Assembly (NCBI RefSeq): GCF_036323735.1
Contig: NC_086034.1
Span: forward strand, 31,523,939-31,587,938
Origin: Rattus norvegicus
Taxonomy: Eukaryota; Chordata; Mammalia; Rodentia; Muridae
Direction of reading: 5' to 3'
Length of the DNA stretch: 64,000 nucleotides
Below, one piece after another: positions 12,836 through 24,561 of the stretch; positions within the stretch are counted from its first letter, which is position 1, and each line of letters opens with the position of its first letter. The position numbers and the translations under genes are program-made. The notes below the pieces were generated by a model. It ran no database searches and was not told the origin of the DNA. It was given only the letters and a program-made list of their open reading frames with translations.

Positions 12836-14368
12836 AAAGCTCATACTAGAACTCACTTACCTCATAAAAGGAAATAAATCCTCTTCAAATCCAAAGATAT
12901 CATATAAAATGTAGGTGTCAGATATGGGTAAGCTCTTTTCAATGTATGCTATTCTGTTATTTGGACAATCAGGATTAAGTTTGAAAAGTCAAGACTGGAG
13001 TAGACTTTGTTAATTAAACTGAATGCCCAACTTGACTGGATATAGAATCACCTGGGAAAATAGTGAGCTGTCCGGATTCTCCCACAGAAGTGTAGCTGAA
13101 CTAGGGAATCCTGCCCTTCATGTGGTTAGCACAAGATTTTATAGCATGCATACAATAAAATAGGAGACAGAGGAGAAGGCTATCGAGAGCTGGCATTTTC
13201 TTTTTCTCTGCCTCTTGGCTGTCCATAAAGTGAACAATGTAAGTGTCACATTTTCTTACCATTCCATGTGTGGTTTGCCAGATCAGGTGACCACACCCTG
13301 AACTCTACAAAGCCAATAGACAAACTGAATCTTTCTTCCTTTAAGTTTTCTGTCAGGTGTTTGTACACAGTTATGCAAAAGTCACCAAACAAAGATTATA
13401 ATTCTTCACTACTAAAGCACAATGCAGGGAATTTGAAAAGTAAAGCCAATGTCATCAGATGTTTTGGAAACTAGAAAAAATGTCCCACAAACTCTCAAAA
13501 ACCAGAAATCAAAACAGAAGAAATACGAAACTTGGTGTGAAGAGAAAAGAGAATAGAAATGGTGGAAAGGGAAGGTGTTAGGGGATAAATATATTCAAAA
13601 TTATACATGATTATCATAGATTTAATTAAAATTGGTTTTGAAGTTTAAAAAATGTGCTTGTATCTTGGTTTGAAAGTTCAAACTTTGAATTAGTTACCAA
13701 TACATTTTCTAGCAATAAATAGATTAATTAATTAATTAATTAAAAGAAAGTAAATAGGAAGGAAACATCTATCAATAATTCTCTTTAAATAGAAAATGGG
13801 TGGCACCTTAGTGTTGAAGAGTGAGATGAAGTGAGGTGATTCCGGTAAATGGAGTCATTTTTAAGTGTGTGGAAATCCAAGGAAGATTTAACGACATTTC
13901 TGACATCAGACTTTCATTGTAATACAGAACATGAGAGAAGTCGACTCCCTTTAAAAATGTTAGAACTATTAACAACAGATCATAGCATACCACTGGTGAT
14001 CAACTCACATGCTGCTTAGCACAGATTAATGAAGTAACTGTCTTTCTGCTGCTTCCGTACACACCAATACTCCTGAGAGTAGATAAAGCCATTGTGCCAG
14101 GACATTAATGCCAGCTAAGAGCCTTTCCCTCTACTCTTTTGGATTCATTCTTCTTTCTTTTCCTATGCTGCCTTCTCTGTTTTCTTTTTCTCTAGCACTA
14201 AAACAATACTGAGTTACCCAGAACTCTACAACAGTCATGAAAGAAAGTGGAATGTATGAATGTCATCTGCTGTGTGAATTCTACTCCCATGTATTATTGA
14301 ACTAATTAGAAACACTCATCAGTGAAGTCCTATCTGTGATAGGAAGTCTCCATTAACCATTAGATAGG
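12836..14368. other. Intronic sequence without recognised gene
   Basis: AT-rich sequence with no open frame above about 70 codons. It contains a short TTAA repeat at 13723 and no recognised SINE or L1 until the copy B insertion site. Confidence 0.4.
13723..13743. repeat. (TTAA)n simple repeat
   Basis: About five ATTA units in a row, in otherwise AT-rich sequence. Confidence 0.85.
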
Positions 14369-14381
14369 AAAGTCTCTTTTC
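14369..14381. repeat. Target-site duplication, left side of L1 copy B
   Basis: AAAGTCTCTTTTC, identical to the copy at 20990-21002. The TTTT/A-type context on the nicked strand fits L1 endonuclease cutting. Confidence 0.95.
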
Positions 14382-15117
14382 TTTTTTTTTTTTTTTGATT
14401 TTTTTTTTATTAACTTGAGTATTTCTTATATACATTTCAAGTGTTATTCCCTTTCCCGGTCTCCGGACAAACATCCCCCTCCCTCCTCCCCTTCCCTATG
14501 GGTGTTCCCCTCCCAACACTCCCCCCATTGCCGCCCTCCCCCCATAGTCTAGTTCACTGGGGGTTCAGTCTTAGCAGGACCCAGGGCTTCCCCTTCCACT
14601 GGTGCTCTTACTAGGATATTCATTGCTACCTATGAGGTCAGAGTCCAGGGTCAGTCCATGTATAGTCTTTAGGTAGTGGCTTAGTCCCTGGAAGCTCTGG
14701 TTGCTTGACATTGTTGTACTTTTGGGGTCTCGAGCCCCTTCAAGCTCTTCCAGTTCTTTCTCTGATTCCTTCAACGGGGGACCTATTCTCAGTTCAGTGG
14801 TTTGCTGCTGGCATTCGCCTCTGTATTTGCTCTATTCTGGCTGTGTCTCTCAGGAGCGATCTACATCCGGCTCCTGTCAGTCTGCACTTCTTTGCTTCAT
14901 TAATCTTGTCTAATTGGGTGGCTGTATATGTATGGGCCACAAGTGGGGCAGGCTCTGAATGGGTGTTCCTTCAGTCTCTGTTTTAATCTTTGCCTCACCC
15001 TTCCCTGCCAAGGGTATTCTTTTTCCTCATTTAAAGAAGGAGTGAAGCATTCACATTTTGATCATCCGTCTTGAGTTTCGTTTGTTCTAGGGATCTAGGG
15101 TAATTCAAGCATTTGGG

Positions 15118-18100
15118 CTAATAGCCACTTATCAATGAGTGCATACCATGTATGTCTTTCTGTGATTGGGTTAGCTCACTCAGGATGATATTTTCCAGTT
15201 CCAACCATTTGCCTACGAATTTCATAAACTCGTTGTTTTTGATAGCTGAGTAATATTCCATTGTGTAGATGTACCACATTTTCTGTATCCATTCCTCTGT
15301 TGAAGGGGATCTGGGTTCTTTCCAGTTTCTGGCTATTATAAATAAGGCTGCGATGAACATAGTGGAGCACGTGTCTCTTTTATATGTTGAGGCATCTTTT
15401 GGGTATATTCCCAAGAGAGGTATAGCTGGATCCTCAGGCAGTTCAATGTCCAATTTTCTGAGGAACCTCCAGACTGATTTCCAGAATGGTTTTACCAGTC
15501 TGCAATCCCACCAACAATGGAGGAGTGTTCCTCTTCCTCCACATCCTCGCCAGCATCTGCTGTCACCTGAGTTTTTGATCTTAGCCATTCTCACTGGTGT
15601 GAGGTGAAATCTCAGGGTTGTTTTGATTTGCATTTCCCTTATGACTAAAGATGTTGAACATTTCTTTAAGTGTTTCTCAGCCATTCGGCATTCCTCCGCT
15701 GTGAATTCTTTGTTTAGCTCTGAACCCCATTTTTTAATAGGGTTATTTGTTTCCCTGCGGTCTAACTTCTTGTGTTCTTTGTATATTTTGGATATAAGGC
15801 CACTATCTGTTGTAGGATTGGTAAAGATCTTTTCCCAATCTGTTGGTTGCCGTTTTGTCCTAACCACAGTGTCCTTTGCCTTACAGAAGCTTTGCAGTTT
15901 TATGAGATCCCATTTGTCGATTCTTGATCTTAGAGCATAAGCCATTGGTGTTTTATTCAGGAAATTATTTCCAGTGCTCATGTGTTCCAGATGCTTCCCT
16001 AGTTTTTCTTCTATTAGTTTGAGTGTGTCTGGTTTGATGTGGAGGTCCTTGATCCACTTGGACTTAAGCTTTGTACAGGGTGATAAGCATGGATCGATCT
16101 GCATTCTTCTACATGTTGCCCTCCAGTTGAACCAGCACCATTTGCTGAAAATGCTATCTTTTTTCCATTGGATGGTTTTGGCTCCTTTGTCAAAAATCAA
16201 GTGACCATAGGTGTGTGGGTACATTTCTGGGTCTTCAATTCTATTCCATTGGTCTATCTGTCTGTCTCTGTTCCAATACCATGCAGTTTTTATCACTATT
16301 GCTCTGTAATACTGCTTTAGTTCAGGGATAGTGATTCCCTCTGAAGTCCTTTTAAAGTTGAGGATAGCTTTAGCTATCCTGGGTTTTTTGTTATTCCAGA
16401 TGAATTTGCAAATTGTTCTGTCTAACTCTTTGAAGAATTGGATTGGTATTTTAATGGGGATTGCATTGAATCTGTAGATTGCTTTTGGTAAAATGGCCAT
16501 TTTTACTATATTAATCCTGCCAATCCATGAGCATGGGAGATCTTTCCATCTTCTGAGGTCTTCTTCAATTTCTTTCCTCAGTGTCTTGAAGTTCTTATTG
16601 TATAGATCTTTTACTTGCTTGGTTAAAGTCACACCGAGGTACTTTATATTATTTGGGTCTATTATGAAGGGTGTCGTTTCCCTAATTTCTTTCTCGGCTT
16701 GTTTCTCTTTTGTATAGAGGAAGGCAACTGATTTATTTGAGTTAATTTTATACCCAGCCACTTTGCTGAAGTTGTTTATCAGCTTTAGTAGTTCTCTGGT
16801 GGAACTTTTGGGATCACTTAAATATACTATCATGTCGTCTGCAAATAGTGATATTTTGACCGCTTCTTTTCCGATCTGTATCCCCTTGATCTCCTTTTGT
16901 TGTCTGATTGCTCTGGCTAGAACTTCAAGAACTATATTGAATAAGTAGGGAGAGAGTGGGCAGCCTTGTCTAGTCCCTGATTTTAGTGGGATTGCTTCAA
17001 GTTTCTCTCCATTTAGTTTAATGTTAGCAACTGGTTTGCTGTATATGGCTTTTACTATGTTTAGGTATGGGCCTTGAATTCCTATTCTTTCCAGGACTTT
17101 TATCATGAAGGGGTGTTGAATTTTGTCAAATGCTTTCTCAGCATCTAATGAAATGATCATGTGTTTCTGTTCTTTCAGTTTGTTTATATGATGGATCACG
17201 TTGATGGTTTTCGATATATTAAACCATCCCTGCATGCCTGGGATGAAGCCTACTTGATCATGGTGGATGATTGTTTTGATGTGCTCTTGAATTCGGTTTG
17301 CCAGAATTTTATTGAGTATTTTTGCGTCGATATTCATAAGGGAAATTGGTCTGCAGTTCTCTTTCTTTGTTGGGTCTTTGTGTGGTTTAGGTATAAGAGT
17401 AATTGTGGCTTCGTAGAAGGAATTCGGTAGGGCTCCATCTGTTTCAATTTTGTGGAATAGTTTGGATAATATTGGTGTGAGGTCTTCTATGAAGGTTTGA
17501 TAGAATTCTGCACTAAACCCGTCTGGACCTGGGCTCTTTTTGGTTGGGAGACCTTTAATGACTGCTTCTATTTCCTTAGGAGTTATGGGGTTGTTTAACT
17601 GGTTTATCTGTTCCTGATTTAACTTCGATCCTGGTATCTGTCTAGGAAATTGTCCATTTCCTGAAGATTTTCAAATTTTGTTGAATATAGGTTTTTATAG
17701 TAAGATCTGATGATTTTTTGAATTTCCTCTGAATCTGTAGTTATGTCTCCCTTTTCATTTCTGATTTTGTTAATTTGGACGCACTCTCTGTGTCCTCTCG
17801 TTAGTCTGGCTAAGGGTTTATCTATCTTGTTGATTTTCTCAAAGAACCAACTTTTGGTTCTGTTGATTCTTTCTATGGTCCTTTTTGTTTCTACTTGGTT
17901 GATTTCAGCTCTGAGTTTGATTATTTCCTGCCTTCTACTCCTCCTGGGTGTATTTGCTTCTTTTTGTTCCAGAGCTTTTAGGTGTGCTGTCAAGCTGCTG
18001 ACATATGCTCTCTCCTGTTTCTTTCTGCAGGCACTCAGCGCTATGAGTTTTCCTCTTAGCACAGCTTTCATTGTGTCCCATAAGTTTGGGTATGTTGTAC

Positions 18101-18944
18101 CTTCATTTTCATTAAATTCTAAAAAGTTTTTAATTTCTTTCTTTATTTCTTCCTTGACCAGGTTATCATTGAGTAGAGCATTGTTCAATTTCCACGTATA
18201 TGTGTGCATTCTTCCCTTATTTTTATTGAAGACCAGTTTTAGGCCGTGGTGGTCCGATAGCACGCATGGGATTATTTCTATCTTTCTGTACCTGTTGAGG
18301 CCCGTTTTTTGACCAATTATATGGTCAATTTTGGAGAAAGTACCATGAGGAGCTGAGAAGAAGGTATATCCTTTTGCTTTAGGATAGAATGTTCTATAAA
18401 TATTCCTTAAGTCCATTTGGCTCATGACTTCTCTTAGTCTGTCTACATCTCTGTTTAATTTCTGTTTCCATGATCTGTCCATTGATGAGAGTGGGGTGTT
18501 GAAATCTCCCACTATTATTGTGTGAGGTGCAATGTGTGTTTTGAGCTTTAGTAAGGTTTCTTTTACGTATGTAGGTGCCCTTGTATTTGGGGCATAGATA
18601 TTTAGGATTGATAGTTCATCTTGGTGGATTTTTCCTTTGATGAATATGAAGTGTCCTTCCTTACCTTTTTTGAGGACTTTTAGTTGAAAATTGATTTTAT
18701 TTGATATTAGAATGGCTACTCCAGCTTGCTTCTTCTGACCATTTGCTTGGAAATTTGTTTTCCAGCCTTTCACTCTGAGGTAGTGTTTGTCTTGGTCTCT
18801 GAGGTGTGTTTCCTGTAGGCAGCAGAATGCAGGGTCCTCGTTGCGTATCCAGTTTGTTAATCTATGTCTTTTTATTGGGGAGTTGAGGTCACTGATATTG
18901 AGAGATATTAAGGAATAGTGATTATTGCTTCCCGTTATATTCAT
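15118..18944 (-). pseudogene. L1 copy B ORF2, one frameshift
   Basis: Encodes the L1 endonuclease/reverse transcriptase. The first frame (18944-17619, 441 codons) holds the whole endonuclease: QETH with E45, NIYAPN, GDFN and SDHH are all present. It ends in a premature TAA just after DRYQ. The second frame is open from about 17636 through 17337 to the natural TAG at 15118. It carries the RT core (FADDM at 16845-16831, [17 protein letters not shown] upstream of it) and the C-terminal CX3CX7HX4C motif ([18 protein letters not shown]). Span is 3827 nt, one short of 1276 codons, so a single-base deletion near 17630 explains the break. No other stop was found in the second frame upstream of 17337. 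As it stands it cannot give full-length ORF2 protein. Confidence 0.95.
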
Positions 18945-19003
18945 ATTTGGATGTGAGGTTATGTTTGTGTGCTTTCATTCTCTTTCTTTTGTTGCCAAGA
19001 CGA

Positions 19004-20246
19004 TTAGTTTCTTGCTTCTCCTAGGGTATAGCTTGCCTCCTTATGTTGGGCTTTACCATTTATTATCCTTTGTAGTGCTGGATTTGTAGAAAGATATTGT
19101 GTAAATTTGGTTTTGTCATGGAATATCTTGGTTTCTCCATCAATGTTAATTGAGAGTTTTGCTGGATACAGTAACCTGGGCTGGCATTTGTGTTCTCTTA
19201 GGGTCTGTATGACATCAGTCCAGGATCTTCTGGCCTTCATAGTTTCTGGCGAGAAGTCTGGTGTGATTCTGATAGGTCTGCCTTTATATGTTACTTGACC
19301 TTTTTCCCTTACTGCTTTTAATATCTTTCTTTATTTTGTGCGTTTGGTGTTTTGACAATTATGTGATGGGAAGTGTTTCTTTTCTGGTCCAATCTATTTG
19401 GAGTTCTGTAGGCTTCTTGTATGTCTATGGGTATCTCTTTTTTTAGGTTAGGGAAGTTTTCTTCTATGATTTTGTTGAAGATATTTACTGGTCCTTTGAG
19501 CTGGGAGTCTTCACTCTCTTCTATACCTATTATCCTTAGGTTTGATCTTCTCATTGAGTCCTGGATTTCCTGTATGTTTTGGACCAATAGCTTTTTCCGC
19601 TTTACATTATCTTTGACAGTTGAGTCAATGATTTCTATGGAATCTTCTGCTCCTGAGATTCTCTCTTCCATCTCTTGTATTCTGTTGGTGAAGCTTGTAT
19701 CTACAGCTCCTTGTCTCTTCTTTTGGTTTTCTATATCCAGGGTTGTTCTTTCTTGATTGCTTCTATTTCCATTTTTAATTCCTTCAACTGTTTGATTGTG
19801 TTTTCCTGGAATTCTTTCAGGGATTTTTGTGTCTCCTCTCTATGGGCTTCTACTTGTTTATTTATGTTTTCCTGGAATTCTTTCAGGGATTTTTGTGTCT
19901 CCTCTCTATGGGCTTCTACTTGTTTATTTATGTTTTCCTGGAATTCTTTCAGGGATTTTTGTGTCTCCTCTCTATGGGCTTCTACTTGTTTATTTATGTT
20001 TTCCTGGAATTCTTTCAGGCATTTTTGCGATTCCTCTCTGTAGGCTTCTACTTGTTCTCTAAGGGAGTTCTTCACGTCTTTCTTGAAGTCCTCCAGCATC
20101 ATGATCAAAAATGATTTTGAAACTAGATCTTGCTTTTCTGGTGTGTTTGGATATTCCATGTTTGTTTTGATGGGAGAATTGGGCTCCGATGATGGCATGT
20201 AGTCTTGGTTTCTGTTGCTTGGGTTCCTGTGCTTGCCTCTCGCCAT
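19004..20246 (-). pseudogene. L1 copy B ORF1, two frameshifts
   Basis: Encodes the L1 RNA-binding trimer. It starts at ATG 20246-20244 (MARGKHRNPSN). Residues about 45-160 are a long coiled coil built on a repeated 22-residue unit (KEFQENINKQVEAHREETQKSL is the heptad-rich unit, in part). Frame 1 stops at 19731 after KKEQPWI. Compared with copy A, 10 bases are missing there between short ACAA repeats. The RRM-like part is open at 19671-19318 and stops after NKERY, where a single A is missing compared with the usual NKERI context. The C-terminal domain is open at 19240-19004 (SWTDVIQTLREHKCQPRLLYPAKLSI). The 1243-nt span plus the 11 missing bases gives 418 codons including the stop. Confidence 0.93.
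19801..20064. repeat. 66-bp tandem repeat array within L1 ORF1
   Basis: Three units, 19801-19866, 19867-19932 and 19933-19998, are identical base for base. A fourth, 19999-20064, is diverged. The unit encodes 22 residues in frame, just over three heptads, so it lengthens the ORF1 coiled coil. Copy A has only one such unit. ORF1 length variation in this region is known in rodent L1. Confidence 0.95.
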
Positions 20247-20989
20247 CAGATTATCTCTAGTGTTACTTTGTTCTGCTATTTCTGACAGTGGCTAGACTGT
20301 CCTATAAGCCTGTGTGTCAGGAGTGCTGTAGACCTGTTTTCCTCTCTTTCAGTCAGTTATGGGGACAGAGTGTTCTGCTTTCGGGCGCGTAGTTTTTCCT
20401 TTCTACAGGTCTTCAGCTGTTCCTGTGGGCCTGTGTCTTGAGTTCACCAGGCAGCTTTCTTGCAGCAGAAAATTTGGTCTTACCTGTGGTCCCGAGGCTC
20501 AAGTTCGCTCGTGGGGTGCTGCCCACGGGCTCTCTGCAGCGGCAGCAACCAGGAAGACCTGTGCCGCCCCTTCTGGGAGCTTCAGTGCACCAGGGTTCCA
20601 GATGGTCTTTGGCTTTTTCCTCTGGCGTCTGAGATGTGTGTGCAGAGAGCAGTCTCTTCTGGTTTCCCAGGCTTGTCTGCCTCTCTGAAGGTTTAGCTCT
20701 CCCTCCCACGGGATTTGGGTGCAGAGAACTGTTTATCAGGTCTGTTTCCTTCAGGTCAGGTGGTGTCTCAGGCAGGGGTCCTGCCGCTCCTGGGCCCTCC
20801 CCCACGGGAGCCCAGAGGCCTTATACAGTTTCCTCTTGGGCCAGGGATGTGGGCAGGGGTGAGCAGTGTTGGTGGTCTCTTCCGCTCTGCAGCCTCAGGA
20901 GTGCCCACCTGACCAGGCGGTTGGGTCTCTCTCTCTCACAGGGTCTGGGAGCAGAGAGCTGCTGCGGGCCGGGATCCGCGGGTGTGGGA
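20247..20989 (-). promoter_or_regulatory. L1 copy B 5' UTR (internal promoter region)
   Basis: 743 bp, more GC-rich than its surroundings, immediately upstream of ORF1 and ending at the target-site duplication. It has no ~200-bp tandem monomers, unlike mouse A/F/Tf/Gf 5' UTRs, which fits rat L1. It contains CpGs (for example around 20385, 20515 and 20970) where methylation would be expected to act. Promoter function is known for the family; activity here is not shown by sequence. Confidence 0.8.
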
Positions 20990-21002
20990 AAAGTCTCTTT
21001 TC
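20990..21002. repeat. Target-site duplication, right side of L1 copy B
   Basis: AAAGTCTCTTTTC, identical to 14369-14381. It marks the 5' end of the inserted element at 20989. Confidence 0.95.
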
Positions 21003-21807
21003 ACTACTGACAGTTTCTCTAGTACACAAATAGACGTGAGAGCCAGCCATTAGGAATGTAGAAAAATATGTGCATATTTGGTCAAAGTGCATGTAAAAAA
21101 AATTTGCCTACATTAAGATCACCAGAGATGGGAAATCAAGTTATATAAAATAGTGCCTTATCTATTTTTAAACCAATAACTTCTTAAAATAAAAAATAAA
21201 ATGTTTGACTGCAATCCATTTAACAAGCTTCTCATCCTTGTGATGCCAAAATATTTGACAAGCATTAAGGTTTAAGGTTATTAATTAAAACGGGTTGCTG
21301 TTTGGATACTTTGGTCTATTTTAAAACTGCAAATAAAGCATTGTTTCAGGTAGGTTGCTATAATGCTGTCCCTATCAATCTGAAATTGACATCAGTCTGA
21401 AACTCACATCAATCATTTTAATTTAAACTACAAGGTGTGGAGATTACAAGCTGAATCATCATACTTTGTTATCATTCATACTTATAGTTTATGTACAATA
21501 TTACATATTACATGAATTTATATAATATATAAAATACATAAAATTTGCTATAGAGGTTATGTTAACATTGAAGAAAATGGATTACAAGCACAATTTAGTA
21601 TGAAATCTAAGTTTCTCCTTAACATGGATATTTTTCTAAAATATTAAACAATTCCTTTACATTTATGATAGCATTCTTTTTTCTGTTAAATATTTAAAGT
21701 GTGCTGACTTGTATTTTATTGATCTTAATATGATCACTTTGAATTAATTTATTTGTTGCCAGTATTGAGATCTCGTAAAATTTTTTTGCTCACAAAACTT
21801 ATTTCTT
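21003..21807. other. Intronic sequence between L1 copies
   Basis: AT-rich, with no open frame of note and no repeat recognised. Confidence 0.4.
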
Positions 21808-21831
21808 TGTGTGTGTGTGTGTGTGTGTGTT
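21808..21831. repeat. (TG)n microsatellite
   Basis: Twelve TG units directly left of the L1 copy C 3' end. Confidence 0.95.
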
Positions 21832-23073
21832 TTATTTACATTCAAAATGTTGCCACCATTCCCAGCCCCCTTTAAGAGTACTTCACCCTATTCCCCCTCT
21901 CCTTTGCCTCTAAGAAGGTGCTTCCCACCAGACTCACCCACACAGATCTCCCCACATCCTCCTTCTTGGAGCATCAAGTTTCTACAGGATTAGTTACATA
22001 CTCTCCCCCTGAGGCCAGACAAGGTAGTCCTCAACTGGATTTTGGTTCCAGTGCCAGAGAAAAGCCAATGGTTGTTGGCTTATGCTCTGGGAGCTCTCAA
22101 GTATCCAGGTTAGTTAATACTATTGGTTTTCCTATGATGTTGCCATCCCCTTCAGTGCCTTCAGTCTTCCCTGTAACTCTTGCATTGAGGTCGCTGACCT
22201 CAAACCAATGGTTAGCTATAAGTATCTGCATCTGTCTCAGTCAGCTGCTAGTAGAGTTTCTCAGAGGACAGCTATGCTAGGCTCAAACTCAATGGAAAAA
22301 AGGACATGATCATCTCGTTAGATGTTGAAAATGCCTTTGACAAATTACAATACCTCTTCATGTTAAAAGTGCTGGAGATATCAGGAATTCATGACATATA
22401 CCTAAATGTGATAAAAGCAATAGATAGGAAACAAACAGCCAACATCAAATCAAAGGGAGAGAAACTAAAAGCAATTTCACTAAAGTCACGGACAAGACAA
22501 GGCTGCTCACTCTCTCCGTATCTATTCAATATAGTTCTTGAAGTTCTAGTTTAAGTTCACAACAAAGGGAGATCAAGGGGATACAAATTGGAAAGGAAGA
22601 AGTCAAGGTATCACTATTTGATATGATAGTATCCATATAATAATATTTATCAATGTCTCCCAAAATTCAACCAGAGAATTCTATAGCTTGGGAACAACAT
22701 CAGCAAAGTGGCTGAATATAAAATTCACTCTAACAAATCAATAGTCCTCCCTCATACAAATGATAAATGGGGTGAGAAAAATTAGGAGAAAAATCCCTTC
22801 ACAATAGTCATAAATAATATAAAATATCTTGGTATAATTCTAACCAAGCAAGTGAAAGATTTGTATGACAAAACTTCAAGTTCCTGAAGAAAGAAATCAA
22901 AGAAGACCTGGAAAGATGGAAAGATCTCTGATGTTCATGGATCAGTAGGATTGATGTAGTACAAATGACCATCTTACCAAAAACAATTTGTATATTCAAT
23001 GCAATCCCGTCAAAATTTCAACTCAATTCTTCACAGACATGGGAAGAGCAATTCTCAACTTCATATGAATTTC
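21832..23073. mobile_element. L1 copy C, inverted (twin-primed) old L1
   Basis: The left part (21832 to about 22278) is L1 3' end/3' UTR in minus orientation: TTTATTTACATTCAAAATGT, then a C/T-rich block typical of murine L1 3' UTR. At about 22278 it switches to plus-strand ORF2 RT sequence running to about 23073. 3' part on minus followed by an inverted 5' part on plus is the arrangement expected from twin priming of a minus-strand insertion. No target-site duplication could be defined, and the left (TG)n may have replaced the poly-T. Confidence 0.75.
22279..23073 (+). pseudogene. L1 ORF2 RT fragment (inverted segment of copy C)
   Basis: Open at 22306-22554 with [15 protein letters not shown], then [17 protein letters not shown], the RT motifs around the palm domain. 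After that the reading frame is broken by stops, including a deletion where the FADD catalytic motif should be (near 22615-22630 only DMIV-like sequence is left). Similarity continues in shifted frames to the [14 protein letters not shown] segment near 23000-23070. Non-functional. Confidence 0.85.
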
Positions 23074-24507
23074 TAATACATGTATAATGGTTTGTGCGAT
23101 TGAGGTGGATGGAACTAATACCATTTTCTGGTCTCTTGATGTTGGTTTCATAAGGCTAGGACCTTTTCCTATTGAGTCCTTTTGTGGTTTCCATAATTGC
23201 AGTGTAGAAAATTAAAAACACATTAGCACTGTTACTGTAACTCTGTCAATGATTCTACCATTCCTCAGTCACCCATGAGGTCATTGGTTAGTGTATCTCA
23301 TAACAAGAACAAAGATAGTTCTGCCTAGGCACTGGATGAAGTAGTCTGAATTCATTTGCTGGTCTGACCCTGGACCAACAAATGTCAGTTTCTGGTTCAT
23401 GGTTAGGTCCAACAATGGCAATGGCATACCTAGTACTAATGCTTAGCTTCTCATACTTCCTTCCAGTTTCAAGAGGAAAATTTGCTATCAGTTTTGACAG
23501 TGGATTAGAGGGTTGAGATAAAACCCTGAGTTTTGCAGTCATGGATATTTTTTTTTTCTCTGCCAGGATCGGTGGAAGAGAGTTTAACTGTTATGAATAC
23601 AGTAATAGAAGAAGAAAGACAGATTACAGGCTGCTGATGGAACCAGTCATTCAAATGAGTGTTGGTTACTAGGAATTTGGATAGATAGGGCCATATCCCG
23701 ATCAGAGCACAGGGGCCGAAATTAAAGTATAAAGGCCACTTCAAGTGCTATTTGTTCTGAAGGAAGGTGGCAGCACCAAGTTGTGGGATGGATGAGTATA
23801 TCTTCTTCTAAATTAGGGTCAATCCCTACCCACAGCTAAGGATTCCATTACCACCTCAAATCTACAGTCAGACTGTGCCAGTATATGTATGTGCCAGACC
23901 CTGGGATTCTTTTTTGTTGTTGTTGTTGTTTTTGGTCCAATTGGTAAAATATAATTGCCCACCTAAACATACAAAGTCCAATACCATGCATCCCTTAAGA
24001 ACATTAATAACAACCTGTAAATACACAGAGCAGAATCTTAATGTCACCTGCTATGGCTTCTCTCCCTCTCCCTCCTGTCTCTTCTATTTTCCATTCCAGT
24101 CTCCTCCTCTTCCTTCAAACTTCTCTTATGCCCATCCTTCCTTCTCGTCTAATGACAGGCCTCCTTCTATCTTGTACCTGCCTCACCCTGTGTTTTACAA
24201 ATTCAATGGGGAGAAGGTTCTGATGAAGTCACCTGAGTCCTGAGTACTGACTAGGCAGCTGTCCTTGAGGCAGTGAAATTAGCATCAAAATACAGATAAC
24301 TCCAGGGCAAACCACAACATTTCCCCCTTATTGTCCAGTTAAAAGGCCTTTTCACTTATATATAAATTGAGTATAATTATTACCATTCTACAATTTATAA
24401 AACATATGATATACTCAATACCCAGTCACCCAATTTTGTCCAGCACCTTGTCACCTATCCTAAAAGACTATAATTCTATACCTGACTTATATCCTGGTAG
24501 GATTTGC
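23074..24507. other. Unassigned intronic sequence
   Basis: No gene recognised. Open frames of 60-120 codons (for example 23875-24243 plus and 23288-23542 minus) have no recognisable domain. A short TTG-rich repeat lies at 23910-23930. The moderate complexity and even composition of 23100-23900 could reflect an old LTR element, but no family is assigned. Confidence 0.35.
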
Positions 24508-24561
24508 AGAAGGAGGCAGAGGCAGGAGGATCATGAGTTCAAGGCCAGCCTGGGCTACATA
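24508..24561 (+). mobile_element. B1 SINE fragment
   Basis: Contains GAGGCAGAGGCAGGAGGATC and GAGTTCAAGGCCAGCCTGGG, the central 7SL-derived part of B1. The head and A-tail are missing or too diverged to define. Confidence 0.8.

Larger units (their letters stand above)
14382..20989 (-). mobile_element. L1 copy B, full-length young rat L1
   Basis: A complete LINE-1 of about 6.6 kb on the minus strand. It has a poly-T (poly-A tail on minus) from 14382, the 3' UTR with its G-rich/pyrimidine-rich block to 15117, ORF2 at 15118-18944, a 59-bp intergenic gap, ORF1 at 19004-20246 and a 743-bp 5' UTR to 20989. A perfect 13-bp target-site duplication, AAAGTCTCTTTTC, lies at 14369-14381 and 20990-21002. 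ORF1 starts MARGKHRNPSNRNQDY, the rat rather than the mouse pattern. ORF2 carries one small deletion and ORF1 two. Sense orientation relative to Spock3. Confidence 0.96.

Noticed and set aside
15118..17337. 739-codon open frame as a cellular gene
   Set aside because: It is the RT and C-terminal part of L1 ORF2 (FADD motif, CX3CX7HX4C), within an element bounded by a target-site duplication.
23100..23900. Possible endogenous retroviral segment
   Set aside because: No protease, RT or envelope motif in any frame and no LTR pair; composition alone is insufficient.
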